NCBI GenBank assembly: GCA_030705745.1
Contig: JAUZPT010000056.1
Span: forward strand, 1 to 11,186
Origin: Bacillota bacterium
Lineage (GTDB): Bacteria > Bacillota > Bacilli > Bacillales > Cytobacillaceae
Length of the DNA: 11,186 nucleotides
Reading direction: 5' to 3'
In this document: positions 1-5,459 of the stretch, in pieces
Layout: each line of letters starts with the position of its first letter
How positions within the stretch are numbered: the first letter of the stretch is position 1
Made by a program: the position numbers and the translations under genes
Notes under the pieces: generated by a model
Databases searched by the model: none
Told to the model about the DNA's origin: nothing
What the model saw: only the letters and a program-made list of their open reading frames with translations

Positions 1-43
1 ATAAAAGCCCGATTTTCGGAGGAACATTCCAGCCGATTCTTAC

Positions 44-158
44 TTATCTACAAATTGCAGCGGTTTATCTACAAATAAAGTGAGTTTATCTACAATTTTT
101 GCATGTTTATAGACAATTTATTTGCGTTTATCTACATTTTTTCGTTTTTATCTACAAA
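44..158 (+). repeat. 21-base-period tandem repeat array 1 (six copies)
   Basis: Six copies of the core TTATCTAC (one variant, TTATAGAC) begin at 44, 65, 86, 107, 128 and 148, so the spacing is 21 bases four times and 20 once. The core is usually preceded by G/T and followed by AA or AT. The sequence between cores is T-rich and poorly conserved. A 21-base period equals two turns of B-DNA, so every core would lie on the same face of the helix. The array lies beyond the terminator of the minus-strand gene. Small reading frames through it are a by-product of a repeat length divisible by three. Bases 159-260, between the array and the terminator, show nothing recognisable. I cannot assign the array to a named family; it is neither a CRISPR nor an iteron set next to a replication gene. 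Confidence 0.85.
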
Positions 159-260
159 TGGGATTTTTTGGTCGACTGGCTCGTTTTTCCGCAGGAAGTT
201 GTAGTTAAAACCAACAATGTCATTTTACAGCACCTTAAAAAAACTAGACCTCTTAATAGA

Positions 261-296
261 AAAAGCCATCTGCCTCAATGGGGGCAGATGGCTTTT
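261..296 (-). terminator. Intrinsic terminator of the minus-strand exported protein gene
   Basis: A perfect 14-base-pair inverted repeat (261-274 with 283-296) has an 8-base loop. Read on the minus strand it is a GC-rich stem ending in TTTT followed by TCTATT, a typical rho-independent terminator. It starts only six bases after the stop codon of the gene at 302-1363. The T-run in the plus direction is shorter, so activity in that direction would be weaker. Confidence 0.9.
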
Positions 297-301
297 GAAA
301 T

Positions 302-1363
302 TTAATTTACGTGTTGTTGGCCGGACATAAACCATTTTCCGGATATCATTTTTAGAGTTACTAGATCAGTGGTTTCCTTTTCCTTGCCGTTCTCAATTTC
401 TGTGGTAGTCAAATAAACTGTTGCTACATCATGATAAACAAATTCAGTTTCAATCGATTTGATGACTACTGGGCCAGTTGCAGGTGAATTGGCCATTACA
501 GCTTTTAAAGTATCAATAATTTGCTGTTTTTGCGCTTCCGTCTTGTACGGGAGCAACTCAGCAATGGCTTCATAATCGCGAGCATTAAATGCCGTCATGT
601 AGTCCTTGATGGCTTTACTGATTTTATCTTCCTCAGCGGTGTTAAACGTTTTATCAATAAACCCGTACCATTTATCAGAGATAGTATTATAAATATCATC
701 GTCAGCAATGTCATCATAAATGGCATCGTCGATCACATGAAATTGATCCCATACTCTGACATCTTCATGCGACTTTGTATAGGAGACAAACGAATCGATT
801 TTTTTGTTAATCGCAAAGAAGTTGATCAAATCGCTGATTTCGCTTTTTACGGGATTTTGATATTTACTTGCAAATGCTGCTTTCGAACTTTTGTTTAAAA
901 GTCTAGCAACATCTTTTGAAAATTGATTGTTTTTAACTGTGAGAGCAGCCAATGCTTTTTCCGAAGCATACGGATTTGCATTAAACTGCTTCATATAACT
1001 CTTTAATGAAAGACTTAATTGTTCACCGCTTTTAATGTCAGCATTGAAAAACAGTGCTTGGTTAAGAGTCACTTCCGTTGCCTTCACTCTTTTTTCAAAG
1101 GAAATTTTTTGTTTCCCTTTATAGCTCTTTAAACTTTTCTTCGCTTGATTAATAGCAAGAGAAAGGTTTCCAACTGCTTTCGCATTAATTGCTTTTATCG
1201 TTTTGGCATTAAGTTGAGGGGATAAAGTTTTTGCCTGTGCTTCCGCCTTTTTTACAAGCAATTCATTTTGCTTCGTAAAATCCGCTGCAAATGCAGAAGG
1301 AGATAGAACTGCAAAAATGAAAAGCAGGGTAAATAAAGAGGTTACTAGTTTCTTAAATGTCAT
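302..1363 (-). CDS. Exported protein with helical N-terminal region and probable NTF2-like C-terminal domain
   Basis: This 353-residue protein begins with a classic Sec signal peptide: the positive start MTFKK, a hydrophobic core, and a likely cleavage after AFA near residue 26. There is no lipobox cysteine and no cysteine anywhere in the protein, as is usual for secreted Gram-positive proteins. Residues of about 30-200 are Lys/Ala/Asn-rich and predicted helical. An Asp-rich stretch (IDDAIYDDIADDDIY) lies near 211-225. Residues of about 247-353 have the pattern of an NTF2-like fold: a helix with AFNARDYEAIAELLP, then strands ending in GKWFMSG. I infer this domain from pattern alone. The ATG is preceded by GAAGGCGG (complement of 1371-1378) at good spacing. 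The gene is monocistronic and divergent from the transglutaminase-like gene. Its function is unknown; an envelope or matrix role is a guess from the signal peptide and neighbour. Confidence 0.85.
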   Translation of the reverse strand: MTFKKLVTSLFTLLFIFAVLSPSAFAADFTKQNELLVKKAEAQAKTLSPQLNAKTIKAINAKAVGNLSLAINQAKKSLKSYKGKQKISFEKRVKATEVTLNQALFFNADIKSGEQLSLSLKSYMKQFNANPYASEKALAALTVKNNQFSKDVARLLNKSSKAAFASKYQNPVKSEISDLINFFAINKKIDSFVSYTKSHEDVRVWDQFHVIDDAIYDDIADDDIYNTISDKWYGFIDKTFNTAEEDKISKAIKDYMTAFNARDYEAIAELLPYKTEAQKQQIIDTLKAVMANSPATGPVVIKSIETEFVYHDVATVYLTTTEIENGKEKETTDLVTLKMISGKWFMSGQQHVN

Positions 1364-1468
1364 ACAATCGCCGCCTTCGTTGTGTGTGGTGTTCTAGAAG
1401 AATAAAAATGGAGCTGGACCTGTGATGAAATTCAATTGCCTTTTCATGAAATAAATTCCATTAAACCC

Positions 1469-1497
1469 ATTATATCAGAAATCCATTTTTTGAAATT
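1469..1497 (-). promoter_or_regulatory. Probable extended -10 promoter of the minus-strand exported protein gene
   Basis: On the minus strand there is a perfect TATAAT (complement of 1469-1474) preceded by TGA, giving the extended -10 form TGnTATAAT. The -35 position 17 bases upstream (1492-1497) reads AATTTC and is poor, which extended -10 promoters tolerate. Transcription would start near 1462 and leave an untranslated leader of about 100 bases. The call rests on motif match only. Confidence 0.55.
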
Positions 1498-1509
1498 AAT
1501 AATTATACA

Positions 1510-1534
1510 TCCAATTTTTAACAATAAAATTGGA
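1510..1534. promoter_or_regulatory. Inverted repeat between divergent promoters, possible operator
   Basis: Two perfect 9-base arms, TCCAATTTT (1510-1518) and AAAATTGGA (1526-1534), flank a 7-base centre. The repeat lies just upstream of the -35 position of the minus-strand promoter and about 45 bases upstream of the plus-strand promoter. A dimeric regulator could act there on one or both genes. AT-rich chance palindromes are common, so the regulatory role is an inference. Confidence 0.35.
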
Positions 1535-1551
1535 ATTATTTACTTGGTTTA

Positions 1552-1569
1552 GTTCACAGAATGTTCACA
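1552..1569. promoter_or_regulatory. Direct repeat GTTCACA with 11-base spacing, possible regulator site
   Basis: GTTCACA occurs at 1552-1558 and again at 1563-1569, about one helical turn apart, ending nine bases upstream of the -35 of the plus-strand promoter. Read on the other strand these are tandem TGTGAAC sites, which loosely resemble the TTTGTGAAT-type sites of ResD in Bacillus. Placement fits an activator or repressor of the riboswitch-controlled gene, but only two short copies exist and the family assignment is weak. Confidence 0.3.
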
Positions 1570-1578
1570 ATTGACACA

Positions 1579-1607
1579 TGGAAAAAATAAGGAAGTTGAT
1601 TTATACT
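1579..1607 (+). promoter_or_regulatory. Probable sigma-A promoter of the riboswitch-transglutaminase unit
   Basis: TGGAAA (1579-1584) matches four of six positions of the -35 consensus. After 17 bases comes TATACT (1602-1607), five of six of the -10 consensus. Transcription would begin near 1614, about 25 bases before the riboswitch aptamer. The better TTGACA at 1571-1576 is eight bases too far from this -10 to pair with it. Confidence 0.5.
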
Positions 1608-1640
1608 AGAATTAATAGTTGAAAAGCTTTTCATCGAAAA

Positions 1641-1728
1641 ATGGCAAACCTATCGAAAGGTAGGGACGCAAAGCTATAGGACCTTTCTCTTTATTTTTGA
1701 AAAAAAGAGAGTGGTAGCCTGGCCACCG
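1641..1728 (+). promoter_or_regulatory. Cyclic di-GMP-I riboswitch (GEMM-I)
   Basis: The conserved GEMM-I landmarks appear in order. GGCAAACC (1643-1650) is followed by a 6-base-pair hairpin CCTATC/GGTAGG closed by a GAAA tetraloop (1649-1664). Next comes GGGACGCAAAGC (1663-1674), then TATAGGACC, which carries the tetraloop receptor side. A long AT-rich apical stem (TCTCTTT with AAAGAGA) follows, then GGTAGC and CCTGGCCACCG (1713-1728). GCTA (1673-1676) pairs with TAGC (1715-1718). The base equivalent to G20 of the Vibrio Vc2 aptamer is G (1643), which in this family goes with cyclic di-GMP rather than the cGAMP-sensing A variant. No terminator hairpin separates the aptamer from the gene. The ribosome binding site AGGAGAG (1731-1737) follows within three bases, so translational control is more likely than transcription termination. 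Confidence 0.93.
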
Positions 1729-1744
1729 AAAGGAGAGTTATTTT

Positions 1745-2557
1745 TTGCGCAAATTTTTAGCGTTGCTAAGTTTTCTAGTATTTTTGGCCCCTTATTATGC
1801 AAGCTCAGCCGATGCCGCAGTCAATCTTCAAGGGAAGGTCGACACGAGCAATCTAGCAAAAGGAATCGTTGGCGTTAAATATACAAGCACGCAGGGAAAA
1901 AAGGTAAAAGTCGCCGTTGAAAAAGAGAATAAGATTTATTATTATGACCTCCCGAATAATGGTACGGTGAACTATTTCCCGCTCCAAATGCAAAATGGCA
2001 CCTACAAAATTAGCATTTACGAACAAACGAAAGACAATCAATACATGCCCGTTCAGCAAACTGCTGTAGGCCTACAAATGAAGAACCAATTTCAAATGTA
2101 TAAACAATCAACTCAAAATGTGAATTGGAATGCAACTATGCTGCCGATCAAAAAGGCACATGATTTAACATATAAGTTAAAGACCGACGAAGCGAAGGTA
2201 ATGGCGATTTACGGATATATAACCAAAAACGTCAAATACGATTATGTGAAACTAAAAAACGTGAAATCGGGTTATCTCCCGAATGTTGTCACCACCTATA
2301 AAACGAATAAGGGGATTTGTTACGATTATTCCTCGCTTTTTGCAGCCATGCTAAGAAGCCAGGGCATTCCCGCAAAGCTTGTCACTGGATACTCCAAAAA
2401 TGTAAAAGAATTTCACGCATGGAATGAAGTTTACATACAAGAGTTGAAAAGATGGGTAATTATCGACACGACGATTGATGCATCAGCCATCCAGCGACAT
2501 CTAAAGCCGTCCGTGTTCAAACCTGCTTCACAATATAAAAAAACGAATGAATATTAA
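1745..2557 (+). CDS. Exported transglutaminase-like (papain-fold) protein under cyclic di-GMP control
   Basis: This 270-residue protein starts with a Sec signal peptide (MRKFLALLSFLVFLAP, cleavage near residue 24). Residues of about 25-130 form a presumably beta-rich N-terminal domain. Residues of about 140-245 are a transglutaminase-like core. Its catalytic triad is visible as Cys192 in KGICYDYS, His224 in FHAWNEVY, and Asp241 in VIIDTTID. The family includes protein cross-linking enzymes and cysteine proteases, so the reaction here is open, but an intact triad argues for an active enzyme outside the membrane. The TTG start at 1745 is chosen because AGGAGAG (1731-1737) lies seven bases upstream and the signal peptide begins there. 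The gene stands alone between a cyclic di-GMP-I riboswitch and a terminator. Expression should therefore follow cyclic di-GMP level, consistent with a role in surface attachment, matrix or motility transitions (inferred). Confidence 0.92.
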   Translation: MRKFLALLSFLVFLAPYYASSADAAVNLQGKVDTSNLAKGIVGVKYTSTQGKKVKVAVEKENKIYYYDLPNNGTVNYFPLQMQNGTYKISIYEQTKDNQYMPVQQTAVGLQMKNQFQMYKQSTQNVNWNATMLPIKKAHDLTYKLKTDEAKVMAIYGYITKNVKYDYVKLKNVKSGYLPNVVTTYKTNKGICYDYSSLFAAMLRSQGIPAKLVTGYSKNVKEFHAWNEVYIQELKRWVIIDTTIDASAIQRHLKPSVFKPASQYKKTNEY

Positions 2558-2590
2558 GAGAGAAGGCGCAAATTGCAGCCTTCTCTTTTC
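2557..2590 (+). terminator. Intrinsic terminator of the transglutaminase-like gene
   Basis: AGAGAAGGC (2559-2567) pairs with GCCTTCTCT (2578-2586), extendable by G-U and A-U pairs. A small inner GCA/TGC pairing lies in the loop, and the stem is followed by TTTTCTTTT. It begins directly at the stop codon, so the transglutaminase-like gene is monocistronic. Confidence 0.87.
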
Positions 2591-2662
2591 TTTTGAGCTT
2601 TTTAATATCACGATGCTCCTCCTTCGTTTACCCGGTTTTAAATAAGGGCCCGAAAGTCAAAT

Positions 2663-2755
2663 GCGGGTAAATGGGATAGAAAAGTGGGTAAAATGCCTTG
2701 AAACGTGGGTAAAATGCTTCGAAAAGTTGGTAAGATGCCTCGAAAAGTGGGTAAC
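2663..2755 (-). repeat. 21-base-period tandem repeat array 2 (five copies)
   Basis: Five copies of the core GTGGGTAA (variants GCGGGTAA and GTTGGTAA) begin at 2663, 2684, 2705, 2726 and 2747, a strict 21-base spacing. Between cores the sequence approximates AATGCCTCGAAAA. On the minus strand the core reads TTACCCAC, which matches the TTATCTAC core of the array at 44-158 at six of eight positions, both differences being C/T changes. The strand given here is the one that aligns with array 1. The array lies about 70 bases beyond the terminator of the transglutaminase-like gene. The reading frame through it on the minus strand, with heptads such as YPLFEAF, is a by-product of the period and has no ribosome binding site or homology that I recognise. 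Confidence 0.85.
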
Positions 2756-3235
2756 TTGTCAGTTTCCCCCGATAAAAAGGCCGTAGCCTCGTAAAACCAG
2801 CTTTTTTACCGCCCGGAACAGAGTAAATATTGATCAAAGCAACTTATCTTTTGAAAATATCCTTAAAACTACCTTCTAGGACATGAATGTTAGCGAGGAA
2901 ATCTAAATATAGTAGTCTTAAGAAATCAAATTTCGTACCTATTGTAAAAATAGTGGGTTGATGTTGACAAACGTCACTGACAATTCTTTTTCGATGTACT
3001 TAAATGGAAGTAAAGAAAATGACGTTCCGAGATAGTCGGAGTTATTTCAGAAGGGGTGGGCAGAATGCGTGATTCGTAATGGAAATGGTTACTTGGAAAT
3101 GCTGCAGTGCTGCCCGCATACTGGAAAATTCATCTTCACTGGTCGTTTGCACAGGGCGGAATGCACAGCTTTTTTCCGAAAGAAAATATTGGATTTTTCC
3201 GTTGGCAGAAATTCCAATATATAGTTTAAGGCTTG
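2756..3235. other. Intergenic region without a convincing gene; small hairpins
   Basis: No gene is supportable in these 480 bases. A short hairpin (AGGC, loop CGTA, GCCT at 2778-2789) reads on the minus strand as AGGC-TACG-GCCTTTTT: a UNCG-type tetraloop with a T-run, so possibly a weak minus-strand terminator. AACGTCA (2970-2976) and TGACGTT (3020-3026) are inverted repeats enclosing TTCTT/AAGAA and TACTT/AAGTA pairings, which could form one imperfect hairpin. A TTGACA at 2964-2969 lacks a matching -10. A 66-codon minus-strand frame (3042-3242) starts inside the nuo promoter and has no ribosome binding site; I do not call it a gene. Confidence 0.6.
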
Positions 3236-3264
3236 TCGACACATATTTGTAACAATGGTATAAT
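3236..3264 (+). promoter_or_regulatory. Sigma-A promoter of the nuo operon (extended -10)
   Basis: TCGACA (3236-3241) matches five of six -35 positions, the spacer is the optimal 17 bases, and TATAAT (3259-3264) is a perfect -10 preceded by TGG, the extended -10 element. Transcription should start near 3271, leaving a leader of about 50 bases before nuoA. This is the best promoter match in the window and the only obvious one ahead of the ten visible nuo genes. Confidence 0.8.
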
Positions 3265-3321
3265 GAATTCGGTTACATGATTCATTAATATGAAAATTCT
3301 ACAACATTGGAGGGGATAGAC

Positions 3322-3696
3322 ATGGAACTTCTGAATGTATATCAGAATAACTATTTAATAGTCTTTGTGTTCCTATGTCTTGGGGTATTGCTGCCGATGG
3401 TGGCGTTATATTTGGGTAAGCTTCTTCGTCCTTACAAACCGATGGATGCGAAGTATACCACATATGAAAGCGGTATTGAGCCTTTTCACGATTCCCGTGT
3501 GCAGTTCAATGTCCGCTATTATATTTTTGCCCTGATGTTCGTTATTTTCGACGTGGAAACAGTATTTTTATATCCGTGGGCAGTTGCTTACAATAAACTC
3601 GGTATTTTTGCGTTAATCGAAATGCTGATCTTTGTTTTAATGCTCGTCATTGGACTTGCCTATGCTTGGAAAAAGAAGGTGTTAAAGTGGACTTAA
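3322..3696 (+). CDS. nuoA: NADH-quinone oxidoreductase subunit A
   Basis: NuoA is a small membrane-arm subunit of respiratory complex I that sits beside NuoH at the quinone channel. The 124-residue product has three hydrophobic segments (about 10-32, 64-86 and 92-115). It carries the family signature: the loop with [20 protein letters not shown] and the conserved acidic motif [12 protein letters not shown]. The ATG at 3322 is chosen because GGAGGGG (3309-3315) lies six bases upstream; an in-frame TTG at 3307 would overlap that ribosome binding site. It is the first gene of the nuo operon, about 50 bases downstream of the predicted transcription start. Its end overlaps the start of nuoB by ten bases. 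Confidence 0.97.
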   Translation: MELLNVYQNNYLIVFVFLCLGVLLPMVALYLGKLLRPYKPMDAKYTTYESGIEPFHDSRVQFNVRYYIFALMFVIFDVETVFLYPWAVAYNKLGIFALIEMLIFVLMLVIGLAYAWKKKVLKWT

Positions 3697-4199
3697 CGTT
3701 AGAAGGCATCTCACCTCAAGAAATGGAAGAGTTACAGAGAAATGTATTTATGGCCACATTGGAGCAAGTGAAGGGATGGGCGAGAAGCAACTCGCTGTAC
3801 CCGATGACATTTGGTCTTGCTTGTTGTGCCATTGAAATGATGGGTGTCGGTTCTTCACACTACGACTTGGACCGCTTTGGTTCATTTTTCCGTACATCGC
3901 CGCGCCAATCGGATGTCATGATCGTTTCAGGGACAGTTACGAAAAAAATGGCGCCAATCGTTCGCCGCCTTTATGACCAAATGCCTGAACCAAAATGGGT
4001 AATCGCCATGGGCTCATGCGCGACTGCCGGAGGCCCTTATGTAAAATCGTATGCTGTAGTTAAAGGTGTTGACCAAATCGTTCCCGTCGATGTTTACATA
4101 CCAGGTTGCCCGCCTAACCCGGCAGCTTTAATTTATGGAATCAATAAATTAAGGGAAAAAATTCGCTATGAAGCGAAAACTGGGAAGAGGGTGATTTAA
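3687..4199 (+). CDS. nuoB: NADH-quinone oxidoreductase subunit B (N2 cluster subunit)
   Basis: NuoB carries the terminal [4Fe-4S] cluster N2, which passes electrons to quinone at the interface with NuoD. The 170-residue protein shows all four expected ligands: the adjacent pair Cys46-Cys47 in [10 protein letters not shown], Cys111 in GSCATAGG, and Cys141 in IPGCPPNP. The stretch [13 protein letters not shown] before the cysteine pair is also typical. I prefer the GTG start at 3687: AGAAGGTG lies six bases upstream and the protein then begins [13 protein letters not shown], like other Bacillus NuoB proteins. A TTG at 3666 would add seven residues but lacks a well-placed ribosome binding site. 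The start lies inside the end of nuoA, so translational coupling is likely. Confidence 0.97.
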   Translation: MDLTLEGISPQEMEELQRNVFMATLEQVKGWARSNSLYPMTFGLACCAIEMMGVGSSHYDLDRFGSFFRTSPRQSDVMIVSGTVTKKMAPIVRRLYDQMPEPKWVIAMGSCATAGGPYVKSYAVVKGVDQIVPVDVYIPGCPPNPAALIYGINKLREKIRYEAKTGKRVI

Positions 4200-4202
4200 C
4201 CG

Positions 4203-5456
4203 ATGAGCGGGGAAAAAGATCTCGAACAATTAAAAAAGGAAGCGGTTGCCAAAGCGAAGGCGGAAGCCCTTGCGAAACGTCAAGCAAAGCTGGCTGGGGA
4301 AACGGCACCTGAACAGGTAGCGGAACCCGCAGCAGTGAACGAGCTATTTCCAGAAGAAACTATAGCGAAAACAGAAAACGCTGCACCAGCTCCTGAAGAG
4401 GATATGGATCTTGCGAAACGAAAAGCAGCAGCAGCAGCGAAGGCGAAAGCTGCCGCGCTGGCCAAAATGAAAGCAAATGGCCAAGCAGACGGAGCGGTTG
4501 CAACAGACGAAGCGGAAACTGCAGCTAACTCGAATGAAGGAACAACCGCACCGCAGGAAGCAAGCACTGCCGCTACAGGAGACGACGCAAAAGCGAAAGC
4601 GATAGCGGCTGCAAAGGCAAAAGCAGCAGCAGCGGCAAAAGCAAAGGCCGCCGCACTGGCAAAGCAGTCAGCAGGTTCAGCTTCTGAAACAGCAGAAGCG
4701 GTCGAAGCACCAGCAGGAGACGATGCAAAAGCGAAAGCGATCGCGGCCGCAAAGGCAAAAGCAGCAGCAGCGGCGAAAGCAAAGGCCGCCGCACTGGCAA
4801 AGACAGCAGGTTCAGGTTCTGAAACAGCAGAAGCGGACACAGCACCAGCAGGAGACGATGCAAAAGCGAAAGCAATCGCGGCCGCAAAGGCAAAAGCAGC
4901 GGCTGTGGCGAAAGCGAAAGCAGCAGTGGCGGCAAAGGACGGCGGAGAAGCTCCGACAGCAACAGAAGCCGCACCTTCTGCAAACCAGCCCTTCCTCGAT
5001 AAATATATAAAAGTAATTGAAGAAAATTTAGGCGCTGGCTTGCTGGAAGATTCGTATATTAATAAACTTTCCAAAGATGTACCGACACTGGTCGTCAAGC
5101 GAGAAGCATATTTTAAAGTGGCTCAATTCCTTAAATATAATGAGCGTCTAGGCTTTGATTATGTATCCGAGCTACATGGGACCGATTTTGAAACGCATAT
5201 GGAAGTGTATGTTCACTTATTCTCATACAAAAATAAGCAGTCGGTTGCACTGAAGGTTAAAATTGACCGGAATGAGCCAATCATTGAATCGGTTGTATCA
5301 CTATGGCCTGGAGCAAATTGGCCTGAATGTGAAGCGTATGATTTATTAGGCATTAAGTTTGCGGGGCATCCGAATTTACACCGAATTTTACTCGGAGAAG
5401 ATTGGATTGGCCATCCACAAAGAAAAGATTATGAGCCTTACGATGTGGAGGTATAG
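4203..5456 (+). CDS. nuoC: NADH-quinone oxidoreductase subunit C with long Lys/Ala-rich N-terminal extension
   Basis: The C-terminal domain (about residues 261-417) is a normal NuoC, a hydrophilic subunit that packs on NuoD and NuoB in the peripheral arm. It ends in the family signature: WPECEAYDLLGIKF at 373-386, GHP, RILLGEDW, then RKDYEPYD. The first 260 residues are not part of the family domain. They consist of about five modules, each a Lys/Ala helix such as AKAKAIAAAKAKAAA followed by an acidic Pro/Thr/Ser linker such as ETAEADTAPA. The last three modules (from Gly126, Gly172 and Gly217) are near-identical. There is no signal peptide, so the extension should be cytoplasmic. Typical bacterial NuoC proteins are about 150-220 residues. 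The reading frame is intact, with AGAGGGTG upstream, so the extension is translated in frame. Its function is unknown; long charged helices could contact lipids, nucleic acid or an acidic electron donor, which is speculation. Confidence 0.95.
   Translation: MSGEKDLEQLKKEAVAKAKAEALAKRQAKLAGETAPEQVAEPAAVNELFPEETIAKTENAAPAPEEDMDLAKRKAAAAAKAKAAALAKMKANGQADGAVATDEAETAANSNEGTTAPQEASTAATGDDAKAKAIAAAKAKAAAAAKAKAAALAKQSAGSASETAEAVEAPAGDDAKAKAIAAAKAKAAAAAKAKAAALAKTAGSGSETAEADTAPAGDDAKAKAIAAAKAKAAAVAKAKAAVAAKDGGEAPTATEAAPSANQPFLDKYIKVIEENLGAGLLEDSYINKLSKDVPTLVVKREAYFKVAQFLKYNERLGFDYVSELHGTDFETHMEVYVHLFSYKNKQSVALKVKIDRNEPIIESVVSLWPGANWPECEAYDLLGIKFAGHPNLHRILLGEDWIGHPQRKDYEPYDVEV
4581..4937 (+). repeat. 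Tandem coding repeats inside nuoC (138/135-base units)
   Basis: Near-identical units begin at the GACGAC/GACGAT codons at 4581, 4719 and 4854, giving periods of 138 and 135 bases (46 and 45 codons). Units 1 and 2 are complete and differ at few positions plus one codon deletion. Unit 3 matches through its Lys/Ala helix and then diverges. Within each unit there is a finer GCAAAAGC-type periodicity encoding AKA. Two earlier modules, near codons 7-30 and 65-88, are diverged versions. All length changes are multiples of three, so the frame is kept. Copy number is likely to vary among relatives. Confidence 0.9.
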
Positions 5457-5459
5457 CCA

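Noticed and set aside
44..158. CRISPR array or replication iterons
   Set aside because: The repeats are only about 8-11 bases with 10-base spacers, far too short for CRISPR, and no cas or replication initiator gene is present.
99..305. 68-codon plus-strand frame through the first repeat array
   Set aside because: It runs through the repeats and across the terminator hairpin into the end of the opposing gene, and has no ribosome binding site.
521..898. 125-codon plus-strand frame opposite the exported protein gene
   Set aside because: It is a shadow of the minus-strand gene, which has a signal peptide, ribosome binding site, promoter and terminator; the shadow has none of these.
1571..1576. 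Perfect TTGACA as the -35 of the riboswitch promoter
   Set aside because: The only good -10 (1602-1607) is 25 bases away; the TGGAAA at 1579-1584 has the correct 17-base spacing.
2628..2837. 69-codon minus-strand frame with heptad-like YPLFEAF repeats
   Set aside because: The heptads are the translation of the 21-base repeat array. There is no ribosome binding site, and the frame is open only because the period is divisible by three.
3042..3242. 66-codon minus-strand reading frame starting at 3242
   Set aside because: Its start lies within the nuo promoter, no ribosome binding site precedes it, and I recognise no family. A weak T-run hairpin at 2771-2790 could end such a transcript, but that is too little to call a gene.
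4280..5098. 272-codon minus-strand reading frame opposite nuoC, rich in Ala and Phe
   Set aside because: It is the antisense shadow of the Lys/Ala repeats of nuoC: biased codons leave all frames open, and there is no independent start signal.
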